64,000 nt of DNA, from NCBI GenBank assembly GCA_964646755.1, contig CAZYIE010000001.1, forward strand, positions 166,066 to 230,065, in the 5' to 3' direction. This document shows positions 26,439 through 35,725 of this stretch, piece by piece. Made by a program: the position numbers and the translations under genes. Under the pieces are notes generated by a model. That model worked only from the letters and a program-made list of their open reading frames with translations. It had not been told where the DNA came from and did not search any database. Source of the stretch: MVRV01 sp964646755. Lineage in GTDB: Bacteria > Desulfobacterota > Syntrophia > Syntrophales > Smithellaceae. Every line of letters begins with the position of its first letter. Position 1 is the first letter of the stretch.

Positions 26439-27125
26439 TTATTTAGTCAACTTCTTTTCTGCGCGGAAACTTTCTATTTGCTCCTTAATCCACAGAGTCC
26501 AGGCAGAAAGGCCCTCTCCCGTTTTACATGATACCTCAAAAAATCGGATATCAGGATTGAGCTTTCGCACTCTGTCCTTTACCGCTTTCATATCGAAATC
26601 AGACATCTGAAGATAGTCTGTCTTATTAATGACTAAGGCATCGCAAATACTAAACATGAGTGGGTATTTCAAAGGTTTATCATCTCCTTCAGGTACGCTC
26701 AGGATCATAATTTTTTTTGCTGAACCAGTTTCAAATTCAGCCGGGCAGACAAGATTTCCGACATTCTCGATGATAATATAGTCAAGAGCAGCAATATCCA
26801 TAGCTGCTAGTGCCCTTCTGATCATAAGAGCATCCAGATGGCATGCACCGCCGGTTCGTATTTGCACCGCCGGCACCCCTTCGAGAGCAACCTTTTCGGC
26901 ATCCACCATGGAATCGATATCACCCTCGATAACCCCGCCCTTAAAATCTTTTCCCAAGGCACGCAGAGTCTGGATTACCAGGCTCGTTTTACCTGCGCCC
27001 GGTGATGCCATTAAATTCATCATGAAAGTGCCTTTGGCCTTAAGTTCATCTCTAATTTCAGCAGCAAGTTTGTCGTTATCTCCTAATATCTCTTCTTTTA
27101 TTTCAATTAGCCGTACATCAGACAT
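26439..27125 (-). CDS. hypB: Hydrogenase nickel incorporation GTPase HypB
   Basis: SIMIBI-class GTPase that powers nickel insertion into [NiFe]-hydrogenase (and urease in some species). 228 residues: P-loop MASPGAGKTSLV (about 41-49), VIEGDIDSMVDAEK, RTGGACHLDA with the metal-binding Cys-His pair, ENVGNLVCPAEFE with the second Cys, and NKTDYLQ specificity loop. The N-terminal His-rich nickel-storage stretch of some HypB proteins is absent. Its ATG overlaps the hypA stop (TGATG). No hydrogenase structural gene lies in the window. Confidence 0.96.
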   Translation of the reverse strand: MSDVRLIEIKEEILGDNDKLAAEIRDELKAKGTFMMNLMASPGAGKTSLVIQTLRALGKDFKGGVIEGDIDSMVDAEKVALEGVPAVQIRTGGACHLDALMIRRALAAMDIAALDYIIIENVGNLVCPAEFETGSAKKIMILSVPEGDDKPLKYPLMFSICDALVINKTDYLQMSDFDMKAVKDRVRKLNPDIRFFEVSCKTGEGLSAWTLWIKEQIESFRAEKKLTK

Positions 27126-27475
27126 CAGATCACCTCAATCTCTTTTATTTGAAACTCGCGACCCGAAAAAAGCGTCACTTTACCATCACCGCAAGAGGGA
27201 CATACTAATTTCTCCATTTTCCGGACATCAACCGGAAATTTATTTTGGCAATTTCCGCAAAGGAACACCACGGGCAATCTTTCAATACTGAGTTCAGCTC
27301 CGGCCGCAGGTGTTCCCTTACTTACATATTCGAAGTAACGGATAAACCACTCATCCTCAAGCTCGCTCAACGCCCCGATTTTGAGCCGCACAGCGGTGAT
27401 TTTTGTTGCTTTCGCACTTTGGGCATGCCTGAGCACAATTTCAAGAATATGATTTACTACAGGAAGCTCATGCAT
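27125..27475 (-). CDS. hypA: Hydrogenase nickel incorporation protein HypA
   Basis: 116-residue nickel metallochaperone. The N-terminal MHEL supplies the nickel-binding Met-His-Glu, and two CxxC pairs (CGNC near residue 74 and CPSC near 91) form the structural zinc site. It pairs with hypB directly downstream. Other hyp genes are not nearby, so the maturation set is scattered in this genome. Confidence 0.95.
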   Translation of the reverse strand: MHELPVVNHILEIVLRHAQSAKATKITAVRLKIGALSELEDEWFIRYFEYVSKGTPAAGAELSIERLPVVFLCGNCQNKFPVDVRKMEKLVCPSCGDGKVTLFSGREFQIKEIEVI

Positions 27476-27528
27476 CTACAGTACCTCGATGTGTTGAGTC
27501 TCTGGGTGATTTATCATTATTAACAACC

Positions 27529-28824
27529 CTACGCTTCCAGACGCGCATCAAGATGTTTCGCCAAACGTTTCCCCAGGGCTGCCAGCGTCCAGACCAATGG
27601 AGCGCCCATCGCTGACGGAAGGACACTGGCATCGCAGCAGTAGAGATTCCGGATCTTCGTTTCCAGGTTGGAATCCACTACATCGCCGATCCGGCAGGTG
27701 CAGGACGGATGAGCGCCTAAAGGCTTTAGAGCCAAAATGCTGTCTTCCTTAGCGCCGGCTTTTTTAAAGACCTTCTTTACTACTCTCATTCCCTTGTCCA
27801 GTTTCTCCTGATCCTTCCGCGATACATATTTCGATAAGGATGTGCCGCCAAAGAGCTCGCCCCTGGTCTCGTCCTTGATCTTGACCATAACTCCGGAAAT
27901 CTTCCAGTAGTCCTTGAAATGGGTAAGGTACTTTGGTCCCATAAAAGCAAGTATAAGGGAAAACAACGACCAATGGGGGAAGACGGGAACAATTACAAAC
28001 CCGTCTGATTCATAATGTTCCGTTGTTCCCACCGACATGGGATTATCCTTCGTCGAGTTCACTCCCGGGATTATACATCCGATAAACTGAAGCCAGTCGC
28101 AACAGAATCCTTTCCCTGCGTCATGAATGCCTGCCAGTCTCAGAAGATATGCATTGGATATGCTGGCGGAAAGAACGACTGCTTTTCCATAATAGCGATC
28201 ATTGCCCGACGTTTCCACGCCCACAACACTGCCGTTTTCAACCAGGAGCCGAGTGACACGTGTATGCAGTTTCATGGTCGCACCGCCCTTAATTGCCTCT
28301 TCGGCATAGACCCGTGCTGTCCATTTTGCGTCCTTGGGACATCCCATCATGCATTTGCCGCAGTTCTCTTCGCACCTGGAGGCATCAATAAAGTTGTCCA
28401 GTTTATCCCAGTGGTAGCCCGCATCATTTGCCGCCTCCAGCAACCGGAAATTTGCCGGACCGATCAAATTGTCGGGCAGCTTCTGTATCCACATATCTTT
28501 TCGTGCCTCTTCAGTTTCTTCCGTCAGATCAATGCCGAAAGGAGCAAACAGGGCTTTGGGCGCCGGAAAGGCGGCGCCCGCCGTTATATTTGAAGCCCCA
28601 CCGAATGTCTGGGCAAAGTTGACAAAATGTCCCTCCTTGCTCAGCGTTATCCCGAATTTGTTCAACATTAGGGGAAGGCTCATCATATTTCCCAGCATGT
28701 CCACTCGCCCTCCACGCTCCAACAGCAGAACCTTCTTTTTTCTCTTGGTCATTTCGCGCGCAACGGTTGATCCACCGGCACCGGAACCGACTATAATGAC
28801 ATCATATTCTTCGGACTTTTTCAT
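27529..28824 (-). CDS. GMC-type FAD-dependent oxidoreductase
   Basis: 431 residues, probably cytoplasmic. FAD-binding DVIIVGSGAGGSTVAREMTKRKKKVLLLERG lies at residues 8-38; the family's second motif region and the C-terminal block with HPSCTCRIGDVVD and YCCDASVLPSAMGAPLVWTLAALGKRLA carry the GMC/cholesterol-oxidase layout. A CEENCGKCMMGCPKDAKWT insert near residue 150 has four closely spaced Cys and resembles a ferredoxin loop, unusual in oxygen-using GMC enzymes. By family it oxidises an alcohol, here perhaps passing electrons to Fe-S proteins at 29.6-31.5 kb. It is the last gene of the catabolic cluster. Confidence 0.8.
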   Translation of the reverse strand: MKKSEEYDVIIVGSGAGGSTVAREMTKRKKKVLLLERGGRVDMLGNMMSLPLMLNKFGITLSKEGHFVNFAQTFGGASNITAGAAFPAPKALFAPFGIDLTEETEEARKDMWIQKLPDNLIGPANFRLLEAANDAGYHWDKLDNFIDASRCEENCGKCMMGCPKDAKWTARVYAEEAIKGGATMKLHTRVTRLLVENGSVVGVETSGNDRYYGKAVVLSASISNAYLLRLAGIHDAGKGFCCDWLQFIGCIIPGVNSTKDNPMSVGTTEHYESDGFVIVPVFPHWSLFSLILAFMGPKYLTHFKDYWKISGVMVKIKDETRGELFGGTSLSKYVSRKDQEKLDKGMRVVKKVFKKAGAKEDSILALKPLGAHPSCTCRIGDVVDSNLETKIRNLYCCDASVLPSAMGAPLVWTLAALGKRLAKHLDARLEA

Positions 28825-28880
28825 CAATTTTTCTCCCGTTATGTTTTTTATGACTCAAATTCATTCCCCTGAGGTGTTCC

Positions 28881-29594
28881 TTATTTATTCTTGTCAAGGG
28901 AAGGGTGCGTCCCTTCTGAACATTGCTTTATTTCCTTCAGCATCTGCCTTTGCATGATTGAGCTGGGGAATCCAACAGCAAAGTGAAGAATCCCTTTTAA
29001 TATCGGATTGGAGAAGCTCCAGTCAGCGTAAGCACGAGCGATCAAACGTGTTTTCCCGTCCGGCAGTGGCAATAGATTGAAATCCCAGTTCCATAAGGTA
29101 TACATACCTTCCGGCAGGGGAAGAATTAGTTCCTTTCGCCCCGGCTCAACTTTCATGGGCTTTCTCGAGTCGGTCAGCATCAGAATATTTTTTTCTTTTT
29201 CGACAGCGACTACTTGCATCCCGATGCCATTCTGGTGAAACTTTACAAAATCACCTGCTTTCAGATTCTGCCACGGTTGAACAATCCTGTACGTATTGTA
29301 GATGCCAAAGCCGAAAATTCTTTCCAGTCTCTCATAGCTATAAAACCCAGCGCGATCCTGTCCCATCTGGATGAGCCACGGCCATATCTTTTGCGGCGCC
29401 ACATCAACGGTTATAGCCTGTGTCATCCGTACCTTAGGCTGGAGAACAAACCTGTCACCCGGCAGAGCCACTGTTAACTCTGCGTTTGTCGTCCCCCATG
29501 TCAAGAGCCACGGAGAGAGAAGATAGGTATAACCGAGGAGCAACAGGATAACAGCAACCCCGGCAATCCCAGCAGTTCTTATTTTAGAATTCAT
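28881..29594 (-). CDS. Membrane-anchored SRPBCC-like protein
   Basis: 237 residues. An N-terminal membrane anchor (GIAGVAVILLLLGYTYLLSPW) precedes a START/Bet v1-type fold: MTQAITVDVAPQKIWPWLIQMGQDRAGFYSYERLER is the recognisable SRPBCC opening, and a later region (TLWNWDFNLLPLPDGKTRLIARAY) supplies the central strands. The fold binds a hydrophobic ligand; no enzymatic residues are evident. Its position inside the acyl-CoA cluster suggests a role in handling a lipophilic substrate. That role is inference. Confidence 0.7.
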   Translation of the reverse strand: MNSKIRTAGIAGVAVILLLLGYTYLLSPWLLTWGTTNAELTVALPGDRFVLQPKVRMTQAITVDVAPQKIWPWLIQMGQDRAGFYSYERLERIFGFGIYNTYRIVQPWQNLKAGDFVKFHQNGIGMQVVAVEKEKNILMLTDSRKPMKVEPGRKELILPLPEGMYTLWNWDFNLLPLPDGKTRLIARAYADWSFSNPILKGILHFAVGFPSSIMQRQMLKEIKQCSEGTHPSLDKNK

Positions 29595-29625
29595 CGGCGC
29601 TGTTTCCTTCTTCCTGTTCGCTGAT

Positions 29626-30528
29626 CTAAGGATTGATATATTCCCTGCGGACTATGTCCATATCCATGGGAACCGGCTTATCCTCGTCCACATAGAGGCT
29701 CAATGCCCCGCCAGGACAATGTTCTATGCACAGACCGCATCCCAGACAAAACTTGCGGTTATATTCCGGACGGTCGTTTTTGTACTCAAAGGCGTCAAAC
29801 TGGCAAATCTTGGCGCAGGCGCCGCAGTGTTTACATTTTGATGGATCGTACTGGACAGAGTAGCCTGAATCCGCGGTCATGCGAAGATCCGGAGCGCATT
29901 TCCTCAAGGCCAGATGCCCCCTCAGCTCTGAGCAGCTGTCTACATGGCAATTACAGATGACACCTGTGGCTCCTCCTGTTCCCACCTTTAAAAAGACCTG
30001 ATTAATATAACCTTTTTTTCGAAATTTCTTGACTATGTCAAATGCTTCCTGCTGTGTTATGCGGCGAGCGTGATATTTTTTACCGCAGCGGTCCACCCAG
30101 AATTCGGCTGTCTTCTGGCCCACGCAGAGGCAGGAATTGAGCAGCTCCGGATCGGTAACTCCCAGCGATCGCTTGCAGGGGCAATCCATAATGGCAATGT
30201 ATTCGGGGTTTTCAAATATGATCTTATCGGCATATTTGTATGGCACTATACGCTTGTTCTTCTCGGATACGGCGACAACATCTTCCTTTAATGCAAGTAT
30301 TTTCTTGACATCTCCACCCGAAAGCATCTTGGCGTGGTAACGGCGAGTGATCATCCGCAGCAAAGGGTTCTGAAGTTTAAACCATGTTATTTTGGAAAGC
30401 AATTTCCCCCCATACTGGGTTAGAACCCAGACATAAGGGTAATAAAAGGCAAAGTAGATGTAATTGTGGATTGCTTTGTCAATCCGCCAGCCATGTTTGG
30501 CCATTAACACCTTAGTCGATTGTCTCAT
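29626..30528 (-). CDS. Cysteine-rich 4Fe-4S protein (paralogue A)
   Basis: 300 residues. The C-terminal 75 residues hold two standard [4Fe-4S] motifs, CKHCGACAKICQFDAF and CLGCGLCIEHCPGGAL. The N-terminal two thirds add non-standard cysteines: DCPCKRSLG, NSCLCVGQ and VICNCHVDSCSELRG. It shares this plan with its upstream neighbour, so they are paralogues. The start is the ATG at 30528, which overlaps the upstream stop (TGATG); a GTG one codon earlier is possible. It is probably an electron carrier for the flavin dehydrogenases of the cluster. Confidence 0.8.
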   Translation of the reverse strand: MRQSTKVLMAKHGWRIDKAIHNYIYFAFYYPYVWVLTQYGGKLLSKITWFKLQNPLLRMITRRYHAKMLSGGDVKKILALKEDVVAVSEKNKRIVPYKYADKIIFENPEYIAIMDCPCKRSLGVTDPELLNSCLCVGQKTAEFWVDRCGKKYHARRITQQEAFDIVKKFRKKGYINQVFLKVGTGGATGVICNCHVDSCSELRGHLALRKCAPDLRMTADSGYSVQYDPSKCKHCGACAKICQFDAFEYKNDRPEYNRKFCLGCGLCIEHCPGGALSLYVDEDKPVPMDMDIVRREYINP

Positions 30529-31523
30529 CACTTATGTCCTCCATCAGCCAATCTGTTGACGGGTCTTTCTTTACTAAATCCTTCACGTTGTTGAGAAGTC
30601 TGCTTCAACGTACGAACATCAAGGGGTTTCAGCTTGCCGCCCAAAAGCAGACTGCGGGCATTGTTGGAACACTTGGAGACGCAAAGCCCACAACCTTTGC
30701 ATTTATTGGGATCGGTAACGGATTTTCCGTTCTTCATAGACACGGCTCCGTAGTGACAAACCGTGATACAAACGCCGCTTCCCTTGCAAAGATTAGTATC
30801 GACTTTTGCCATATACCCGGAGGCGGATACCATGTCTATCCCTATTTTCTCGGCCATAAGACCCGTGCAGCAGCAGGAACAGCAGTTGCAGAGGGCATAG
30901 AACTGGTCGAAAGCGGCATCCTTAAAATCTGCGTTATGCACACGCCCTCGCTCATGCGCGTCTTCTATGATTTTGAGGGCGTCCTCCTTTGTAATGAGAC
31001 GGGTTGTTTTCGGTTGGTGGTCCAGCACAAAATCCGTAAACGGGCGCCCTATCGCCATACAGACATCTTTGGGCCCGCAATTATTTCCCGCTGTGGTTCG
31101 GCATGCACAGTGAGTGAGGGCTATTTCCGGGTTGGCGTCCAGCAATATCTCCCTGGCCTTTTCATAGGGTATGATCCTTGTGCCCAGATCCTGAAGGGGA
31201 ATGTTGTGGTCGATGGAGATGAGGGCTTTGGCCAGTTCCGGTGTCAGAACCTTGGAGTGGTAGGTGTCTCCCATCCATTTTTTTCCCTTTACTCCCATCC
31301 GCACCATCAGCCACTGATAGACCGCGACATACTTGGGCAAAAAGCGCCCATAGGCAAAAATGTTTAAACCCCTTCCATCCAACAGATATTTTATTCCATA
31401 CTTTTTAATGCCTTCTTTCAACGCCCATGGAACTGAAGGCTGCAACAAGCTCCACCTCTCCAGCCAGAGCCAGACAAACAGAACCGCTACGGCAATAATC
31501 CCTGCCCAAATCCATCCATTCAT
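30528..31523 (-). CDS. Cysteine-rich 4Fe-4S protein (paralogue B)
   Basis: 331 residues with an N-terminal membrane segment (WAGIIAVAVLFVWLW). Two C-terminal [4Fe-4S] motifs (CKGSGVCITVCHYGAV, CKGCGLCVSKCSNNAR) follow a Cys-rich centre: THCACRTTAGNNCGPKDVC near residue 148 and YALCNCCSCCCTGLM near 222. The first standard motif has CKGSGVC in place of CxxCxxC, so one cluster ligand is replaced by Ser. The protein is tightly coupled to paralogue A. A membrane-bound electron-transfer role is inference. Confidence 0.8.
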   Translation of the reverse strand: MNGWIWAGIIAVAVLFVWLWLERWSLLQPSVPWALKEGIKKYGIKYLLDGRGLNIFAYGRFLPKYVAVYQWLMVRMGVKGKKWMGDTYHSKVLTPELAKALISIDHNIPLQDLGTRIIPYEKAREILLDANPEIALTHCACRTTAGNNCGPKDVCMAIGRPFTDFVLDHQPKTTRLITKEDALKIIEDAHERGRVHNADFKDAAFDQFYALCNCCSCCCTGLMAEKIGIDMVSASGYMAKVDTNLCKGSGVCITVCHYGAVSMKNGKSVTDPNKCKGCGLCVSKCSNNARSLLLGGKLKPLDVRTLKQTSQQREGFSKERPVNRLADGGHK

Positions 31524-31555
31524 TTTTCTCTCCCTTCTTACTTATAGCGAAATTA

Positions 31556-33253
31556 TCATGACCCTTGTTTTGACATCATCTGCTTGAGCTCACGTTTCAG
31601 GATCTTACCTACGCCGCTTATCGGAAGCTGATCCATGAAAATGACCTTCTTGGGCACCTTGTATGGCGCTACTTCAGCCTTCAGGTAGGATATGATCTTC
31701 TCGCGTTCGGCCTCGTTCTTCTCGATTCCGGACTTGAGCACTACGGCAACAGCAACCCGCTCTGAACCTGCTCTTTCCGGATCGGGAATTCCAAATGACG
31801 CTGCCGCATCAATATCCGGATGTTTGGCCAGGACGTCGTCCAGTTCCCGGGTAAATACTTTATACCCGGATACGATTACCATATCCTTAACTCTGTCTAC
31901 GATATAGAAGTAACCGTCTTCATCCATCTTGGCAACATCGCCGGTGAACATCCAGCCGTCGCGCAGAGCATGAGCAGTTTCTTCGGGCTGATTATAGTAG
32001 CCCAACGTAAAGACCTGCGGTCCTTTGATCGCCATTTCGCCGGGCTCGCCTAACGCTGCATCCAGTCCCGTCTCCGGATCAACCAGTTTGATGATCGTAT
32101 CCGGGTACGGCATGCCGATTGATCCCGGCTTCTTCTTTCCATAACGGGGAGTACAGCAAGTCACCGGTGATGTCTCGGTCATGCCGTAAAGCTCAACGAG
32201 CTTGCCATCACCTACAATTGCATTAAAATCTTTGATATTCGCCGGAGGAAACGCCTGGGCCGCCGACATAAACCATTTTATCCCGGAAAAATCCAGCGCC
32301 TTGAATTCCGGGTTTTTCATAAGTTCCAGGAATATTGTAGTGACGTTCACCATGGCTGTGGGTTTGTACTTTTTAATTGCTTCAATCATAAAATGCTGGT
32401 CACGGGGATTCGGTATGGCTATCTGCGTGATGCCATATATCAACGCTTCGGTGCACAAAGCCAGCCCGGCAATGTGGAAAAGCGGGAAGGCGCAGAGGAA
32501 TGTATCGGCAGCACTCAGATCCATCCAGGTTGTGATCATTTGACTATTGCACAGTACGCCGCGCTGGGTAAGCTGTGCGCCCTTGGCCGGTCCGGTGGTC
32601 CCTCCGGTGTACATCATATACATGACATCATCAAAACTATTCTTTGACTCCACGGCTGTTTTCGGCATCGAACGGATGGCATCCAGAAATCGTACCACCT
32701 GCACTCCGGCAATCGGCGGCACCTCCGCTGTGGGTATCTTCTTTAAGAGTTTACCTAAGAAGGCTTTTGCCGCGGGAAGAAAATCGGCAACAGAGGAGAC
32801 AAGTACCGACTTGATCTTCGTCTGTGAGGCGGCTTCATAAATCTTGGCATAAAGTACATCTACAGTAAGAACAACCTGCGCTCCGGAATCATTGATCTGA
32901 TGCACAAGTTCGGGGGACGTCAAAAGAGGGGAGAGTCCGGTTGATACACAATCAGCCTTCTGTACTGCTATTACTGAAATAAAGTTGGCCGGAATGTTGG
33001 GCATGTTCAAACCAACGACTGTCCCGGGTTTAAGACCGCTCTTCTTCAGGTAATGAGCCAGCTGGTTGGAATATATGTCCAGATCCTTGAATGTTAAGGC
33101 CTTGCCGAGATAGATGATTGCCGGCTTGTCCGGATACTTCGCAACAATATCCCGGAATCTTTCGCAAAATGTTCTCGTGTCATACTTCAAATTAGCCGCA
33201 ACGTGTTTGTCATAGTTCTTCAACCAGGGTTTTTCCATGTAGATGTTTTCCAT
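31556..33253 (-). CDS. Acyl-CoA ligase (AMP-binding, long-chain type)
   Basis: 565-residue adenylate-forming enzyme that activates a carboxylic acid to its CoA thioester. Landmarks: AMP-binding loop YMMYTGGTTGPAKGAQ (about 205), VELYGMTETSPV, the FTGDVAKMDEDGYFYIVDRVKDMVIVSGYKVF core, and the C-terminal catalytic Lys in ISGVGKILKREL. The family is FadD-like. It would feed the two acyl-CoA dehydrogenases encoded next to it. GGGAGAGG precedes the ATG. Confidence 0.92.
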   Translation of the reverse strand: MENIYMEKPWLKNYDKHVAANLKYDTRTFCERFRDIVAKYPDKPAIIYLGKALTFKDLDIYSNQLAHYLKKSGLKPGTVVGLNMPNIPANFISVIAVQKADCVSTGLSPLLTSPELVHQINDSGAQVVLTVDVLYAKIYEAASQTKIKSVLVSSVADFLPAAKAFLGKLLKKIPTAEVPPIAGVQVVRFLDAIRSMPKTAVESKNSFDDVMYMMYTGGTTGPAKGAQLTQRGVLCNSQMITTWMDLSAADTFLCAFPLFHIAGLALCTEALIYGITQIAIPNPRDQHFMIEAIKKYKPTAMVNVTTIFLELMKNPEFKALDFSGIKWFMSAAQAFPPANIKDFNAIVGDGKLVELYGMTETSPVTCCTPRYGKKKPGSIGMPYPDTIIKLVDPETGLDAALGEPGEMAIKGPQVFTLGYYNQPEETAHALRDGWMFTGDVAKMDEDGYFYIVDRVKDMVIVSGYKVFTRELDDVLAKHPDIDAAASFGIPDPERAGSERVAVAVVLKSGIEKNEAEREKIISYLKAEVAPYKVPKKVIFMDQLPISGVGKILKRELKQMMSKQGS

Positions 33254-33307
33254 GTCTCTTAACCTCTCCCTTTCCTTTTTTTTTAATCTATAGTGATCAT
33301 CTCCCTT

Positions 33308-34447
33308 TTAAAGTTCCATCATGCGGCCAATGATCACCTTCATCACTTCCGTTGTGCCGGCAAATATCGGGAATACCCTGACGTCACGCGCAAAGCGACT
33401 GATCGGATATTCGTCCATATAGCCGTATCCGCCATGCAGTTGAACACAGTCGTAGGCGACCCGATTAGCCATTTCGCAAATCCAGGCTTTGGCCATCGAC
33501 ACTTTTTTGACAATTTCTTTACCGGCGATGTGGTCTTCCAGCAGGGAATCCAGGAATGCACGCCCCAGTTCGATTTCGGTCGCCATATCCACAATGCGGA
33601 AGCTATTGGCTTGGTAGGAACTGACCGGTTTACCGAATACGGTTCGTTCTTTGCAGTACTTGAGAGTCATTTCCAGCATGGCTTCAGCCATAACTTGTGC
33701 CGAGGTGCAGGTGAAGAGACGCTCCTGCTGTAGTTTGGCCATCAGGTAGTAAAAACCTTTTCCTTCCTCGCCGAGGAGATTGGCGGCCGGCACCCGACAG
33801 TCTTCAAAGCTCAACTCTGCTGTATCCTGTCCTCTTAGCCCCATCTTGTGGAGCTTAACTCCCTTGTTATAACCTGGAGTTCCGTTTTCGACGACGATCA
33901 GGCTGATGCCCTTGAATCCGGCTTTGGGATCGGTCTTAACGGCAACAACGACCAGATCATTCTGAATGCCGTTGGAGATGAAAGTCTTCTGGCCATTGAT
34001 GATATAGTCGTTTCCGTCCCGGACAGCTGTTGTCCGAATGGCGGCAATATCGGAGCCGGCATTGGGCTCGGTCATGGCGACCGCCGTCATGATATCACCT
34101 GACGCGCATCCGGGCAGCCATTTCATCTTCTGTTCTTCGGATCCATAATTGTAAATATAGGGGACGATAATATCACTGTGCAGACTGGGCATCAGGCTGT
34201 TGCAACCGATGTAGGCCATCTCTTCGACGATCACCAGAGAATACTCAAAACCAGCACCCATGCCGCCGTATTTTTCCTCCAGCCAGGGACAAAGAAAACC
34301 GTTTTCGCCCATCTTCTTGAAAGCTTCCCGCGGGACGATTCCTTCTTCGTCCCATTTTTCCAGGTTCGGGGCGATTTCCTTCGCCACATATTTCTTAAAA
34401 GCATTCCGGAAAATATTATGTTCTTCTTTAAAAATTTTCCTGTCCAT
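33308..34447 (-). CDS. Acyl-CoA dehydrogenase (1)
   Basis: 379-residue FAD enzyme that desaturates acyl-CoA at C2-C3 and passes electrons to ETF. FAD and substrate motifs are visible: MTAVAMTEPNAGSDIAAIRTTA near residue 125, NGQKTFISNG, HKMGLRGQDTAELSFEDCRVP near 205, QLHGGYGYMDEYPISRFARDVRVFPIFAGTTEV with the catalytic-base Glu in GTTEV. Start at 34447 has GAGGAAAA upstream. It is one of two paralogues that flank the thiolase gene; ETF genes are not in the window. Confidence 0.93.
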   Translation of the reverse strand: MDRKIFKEEHNIFRNAFKKYVAKEIAPNLEKWDEEGIVPREAFKKMGENGFLCPWLEEKYGGMGAGFEYSLVIVEEMAYIGCNSLMPSLHSDIIVPYIYNYGSEEQKMKWLPGCASGDIMTAVAMTEPNAGSDIAAIRTTAVRDGNDYIINGQKTFISNGIQNDLVVVAVKTDPKAGFKGISLIVVENGTPGYNKGVKLHKMGLRGQDTAELSFEDCRVPAANLLGEEGKGFYYLMAKLQQERLFTCTSAQVMAEAMLEMTLKYCKERTVFGKPVSSYQANSFRIVDMATEIELGRAFLDSLLEDHIAGKEIVKKVSMAKAWICEMANRVAYDCVQLHGGYGYMDEYPISRFARDVRVFPIFAGTTEVMKVIIGRMMEL

Positions 34448-34466
34448 TTCATTTTCCTCTTTTCCA

Positions 34467-35651
34467 CTATAGCTTTTCGATTATCATTGCGATCCCCATG
34501 CCGCCGCCGCCGCAAAGAGCCGCCAGCCCCAGTTTGGCTTTACGCCGCCCCAGTTCGCTAATCAGGCTCACCATAATGCGCGCACCGGATGCTCCAATGG
34601 GATGCCCGATGGAGATACCGCTGCCGTTGACATTAGTGATGGCGCGATTGAGTTTCAGTTCCTTCTCGCACGCCAGATATTGCGCGGCAAAGGCTTCATT
34701 GTACTCAAAAAGATCAATATCTTCGAGCTTCAGCCCGGATTTCTGCAAGGCCTTACGCGTCGCCGGAACTGGACCGATGCCCATAATGTCGGGATCCACA
34801 CCGGCCAGTGCATAAGAAACAACGCGGGCCATGGGCGAGCAACCCAGTTCTGCCGCCTTCTTTTCCGTCATGACCAGATAACCGGCGGAGGCATCGTTCA
34901 TCGAGGAAGAATTACCCGCCGTTACCGTTCCACCTTCCTTGAAAACCGGTTTAAGCTTTGCCAGTTTCTCCAGTGTCGTATCGGCACGTGGACCCTCATC
35001 GGTGTCAACCATAATCACGCCTTTCCTGCTTTTGACTGGAATCGGTATGATTTCTTCTTTGAATTTGCCCGCTTCGATCGCACGGCAGGCTCGCATATGG
35101 CTGTTGTAGGCAACCTCATCTTGTTCCTCTCGGGTGATCTTGTATTTATCGGCCAGATTTTCCGCTGTCAAACCCATGGAAGGACCTGCGCCGAGACGAT
35201 GCAGGCCGTCGAGCAGCGGATCATTCAATTCAACACCGCCCAGCCTTCCACCCCAACGGCAGCCGTCAACCGTGTAAGGCATAGTACTCATGCTTTCGGT
35301 TCCGCCCGCCAGAATGACATCGGCATCTCCCGCCTTGATCGCTTGGGCGGCCTGGATAATAACCCAGACACCGGACACACAGACCCGCTGAACGGTTATG
35401 CCTGTCGAGGTATAGGGGATGCCGGCCCGGAGTGAGGCCACTCGTGCATGGTTGGTCTCCAGGCGGCTGCGCTGAGCGGATACCGCCCAGATTACATCGT
35501 CGACCACAACCGGATCGATGCCGGATGTCTCAATAATATTTTTCATGATCGGTATTGTAAGCTCCGGACCCGGTGTATTGCAAAAAGCTCCGCCGAACGA
35601 GCCGACTGCCGTCCGTCTCGGAGCTACAAGAACGATATCATTTGCTGCCAT
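34467..35651 (-). CDS. Acetyl-CoA acetyltransferase / 3-ketoacyl-CoA thiolase
   Basis: 394-residue classical thiolase. The N-terminus reads MAANDIVLVAPRRTAVGSFGGAF. The acyl-accepting Cys lies in QRVCVSGVWV (about 89) and the C-terminal catalytic residues in ISIGHPIGASGARI (His about 349) and ALCGGGGMGIAMI (Cys about 379). The usual C-x-SG-L-Q motif reads CVSGVWV here, a substitution after the nucleophile. I start at 35651, where GGAGG precedes the ATG; an ATG six codons earlier would contain that ribosome site. Confidence 0.92.
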   Translation of the reverse strand: MAANDIVLVAPRRTAVGSFGGAFCNTPGPELTIPIMKNIIETSGIDPVVVDDVIWAVSAQRSRLETNHARVASLRAGIPYTSTGITVQRVCVSGVWVIIQAAQAIKAGDADVILAGGTESMSTMPYTVDGCRWGGRLGGVELNDPLLDGLHRLGAGPSMGLTAENLADKYKITREEQDEVAYNSHMRACRAIEAGKFKEEIIPIPVKSRKGVIMVDTDEGPRADTTLEKLAKLKPVFKEGGTVTAGNSSSMNDASAGYLVMTEKKAAELGCSPMARVVSYALAGVDPDIMGIGPVPATRKALQKSGLKLEDIDLFEYNEAFAAQYLACEKELKLNRAITNVNGSGISIGHPIGASGARIMVSLISELGRRKAKLGLAALCGGGGMGIAMIIEKL

Positions 35652-35725
35652 CTTAAAAACCTCCTCCATGCTATATCTGTTTTGGTTGAAACTCTTTTTG
35701 CAACGAAAATGCTCTTCCCTGAAAT

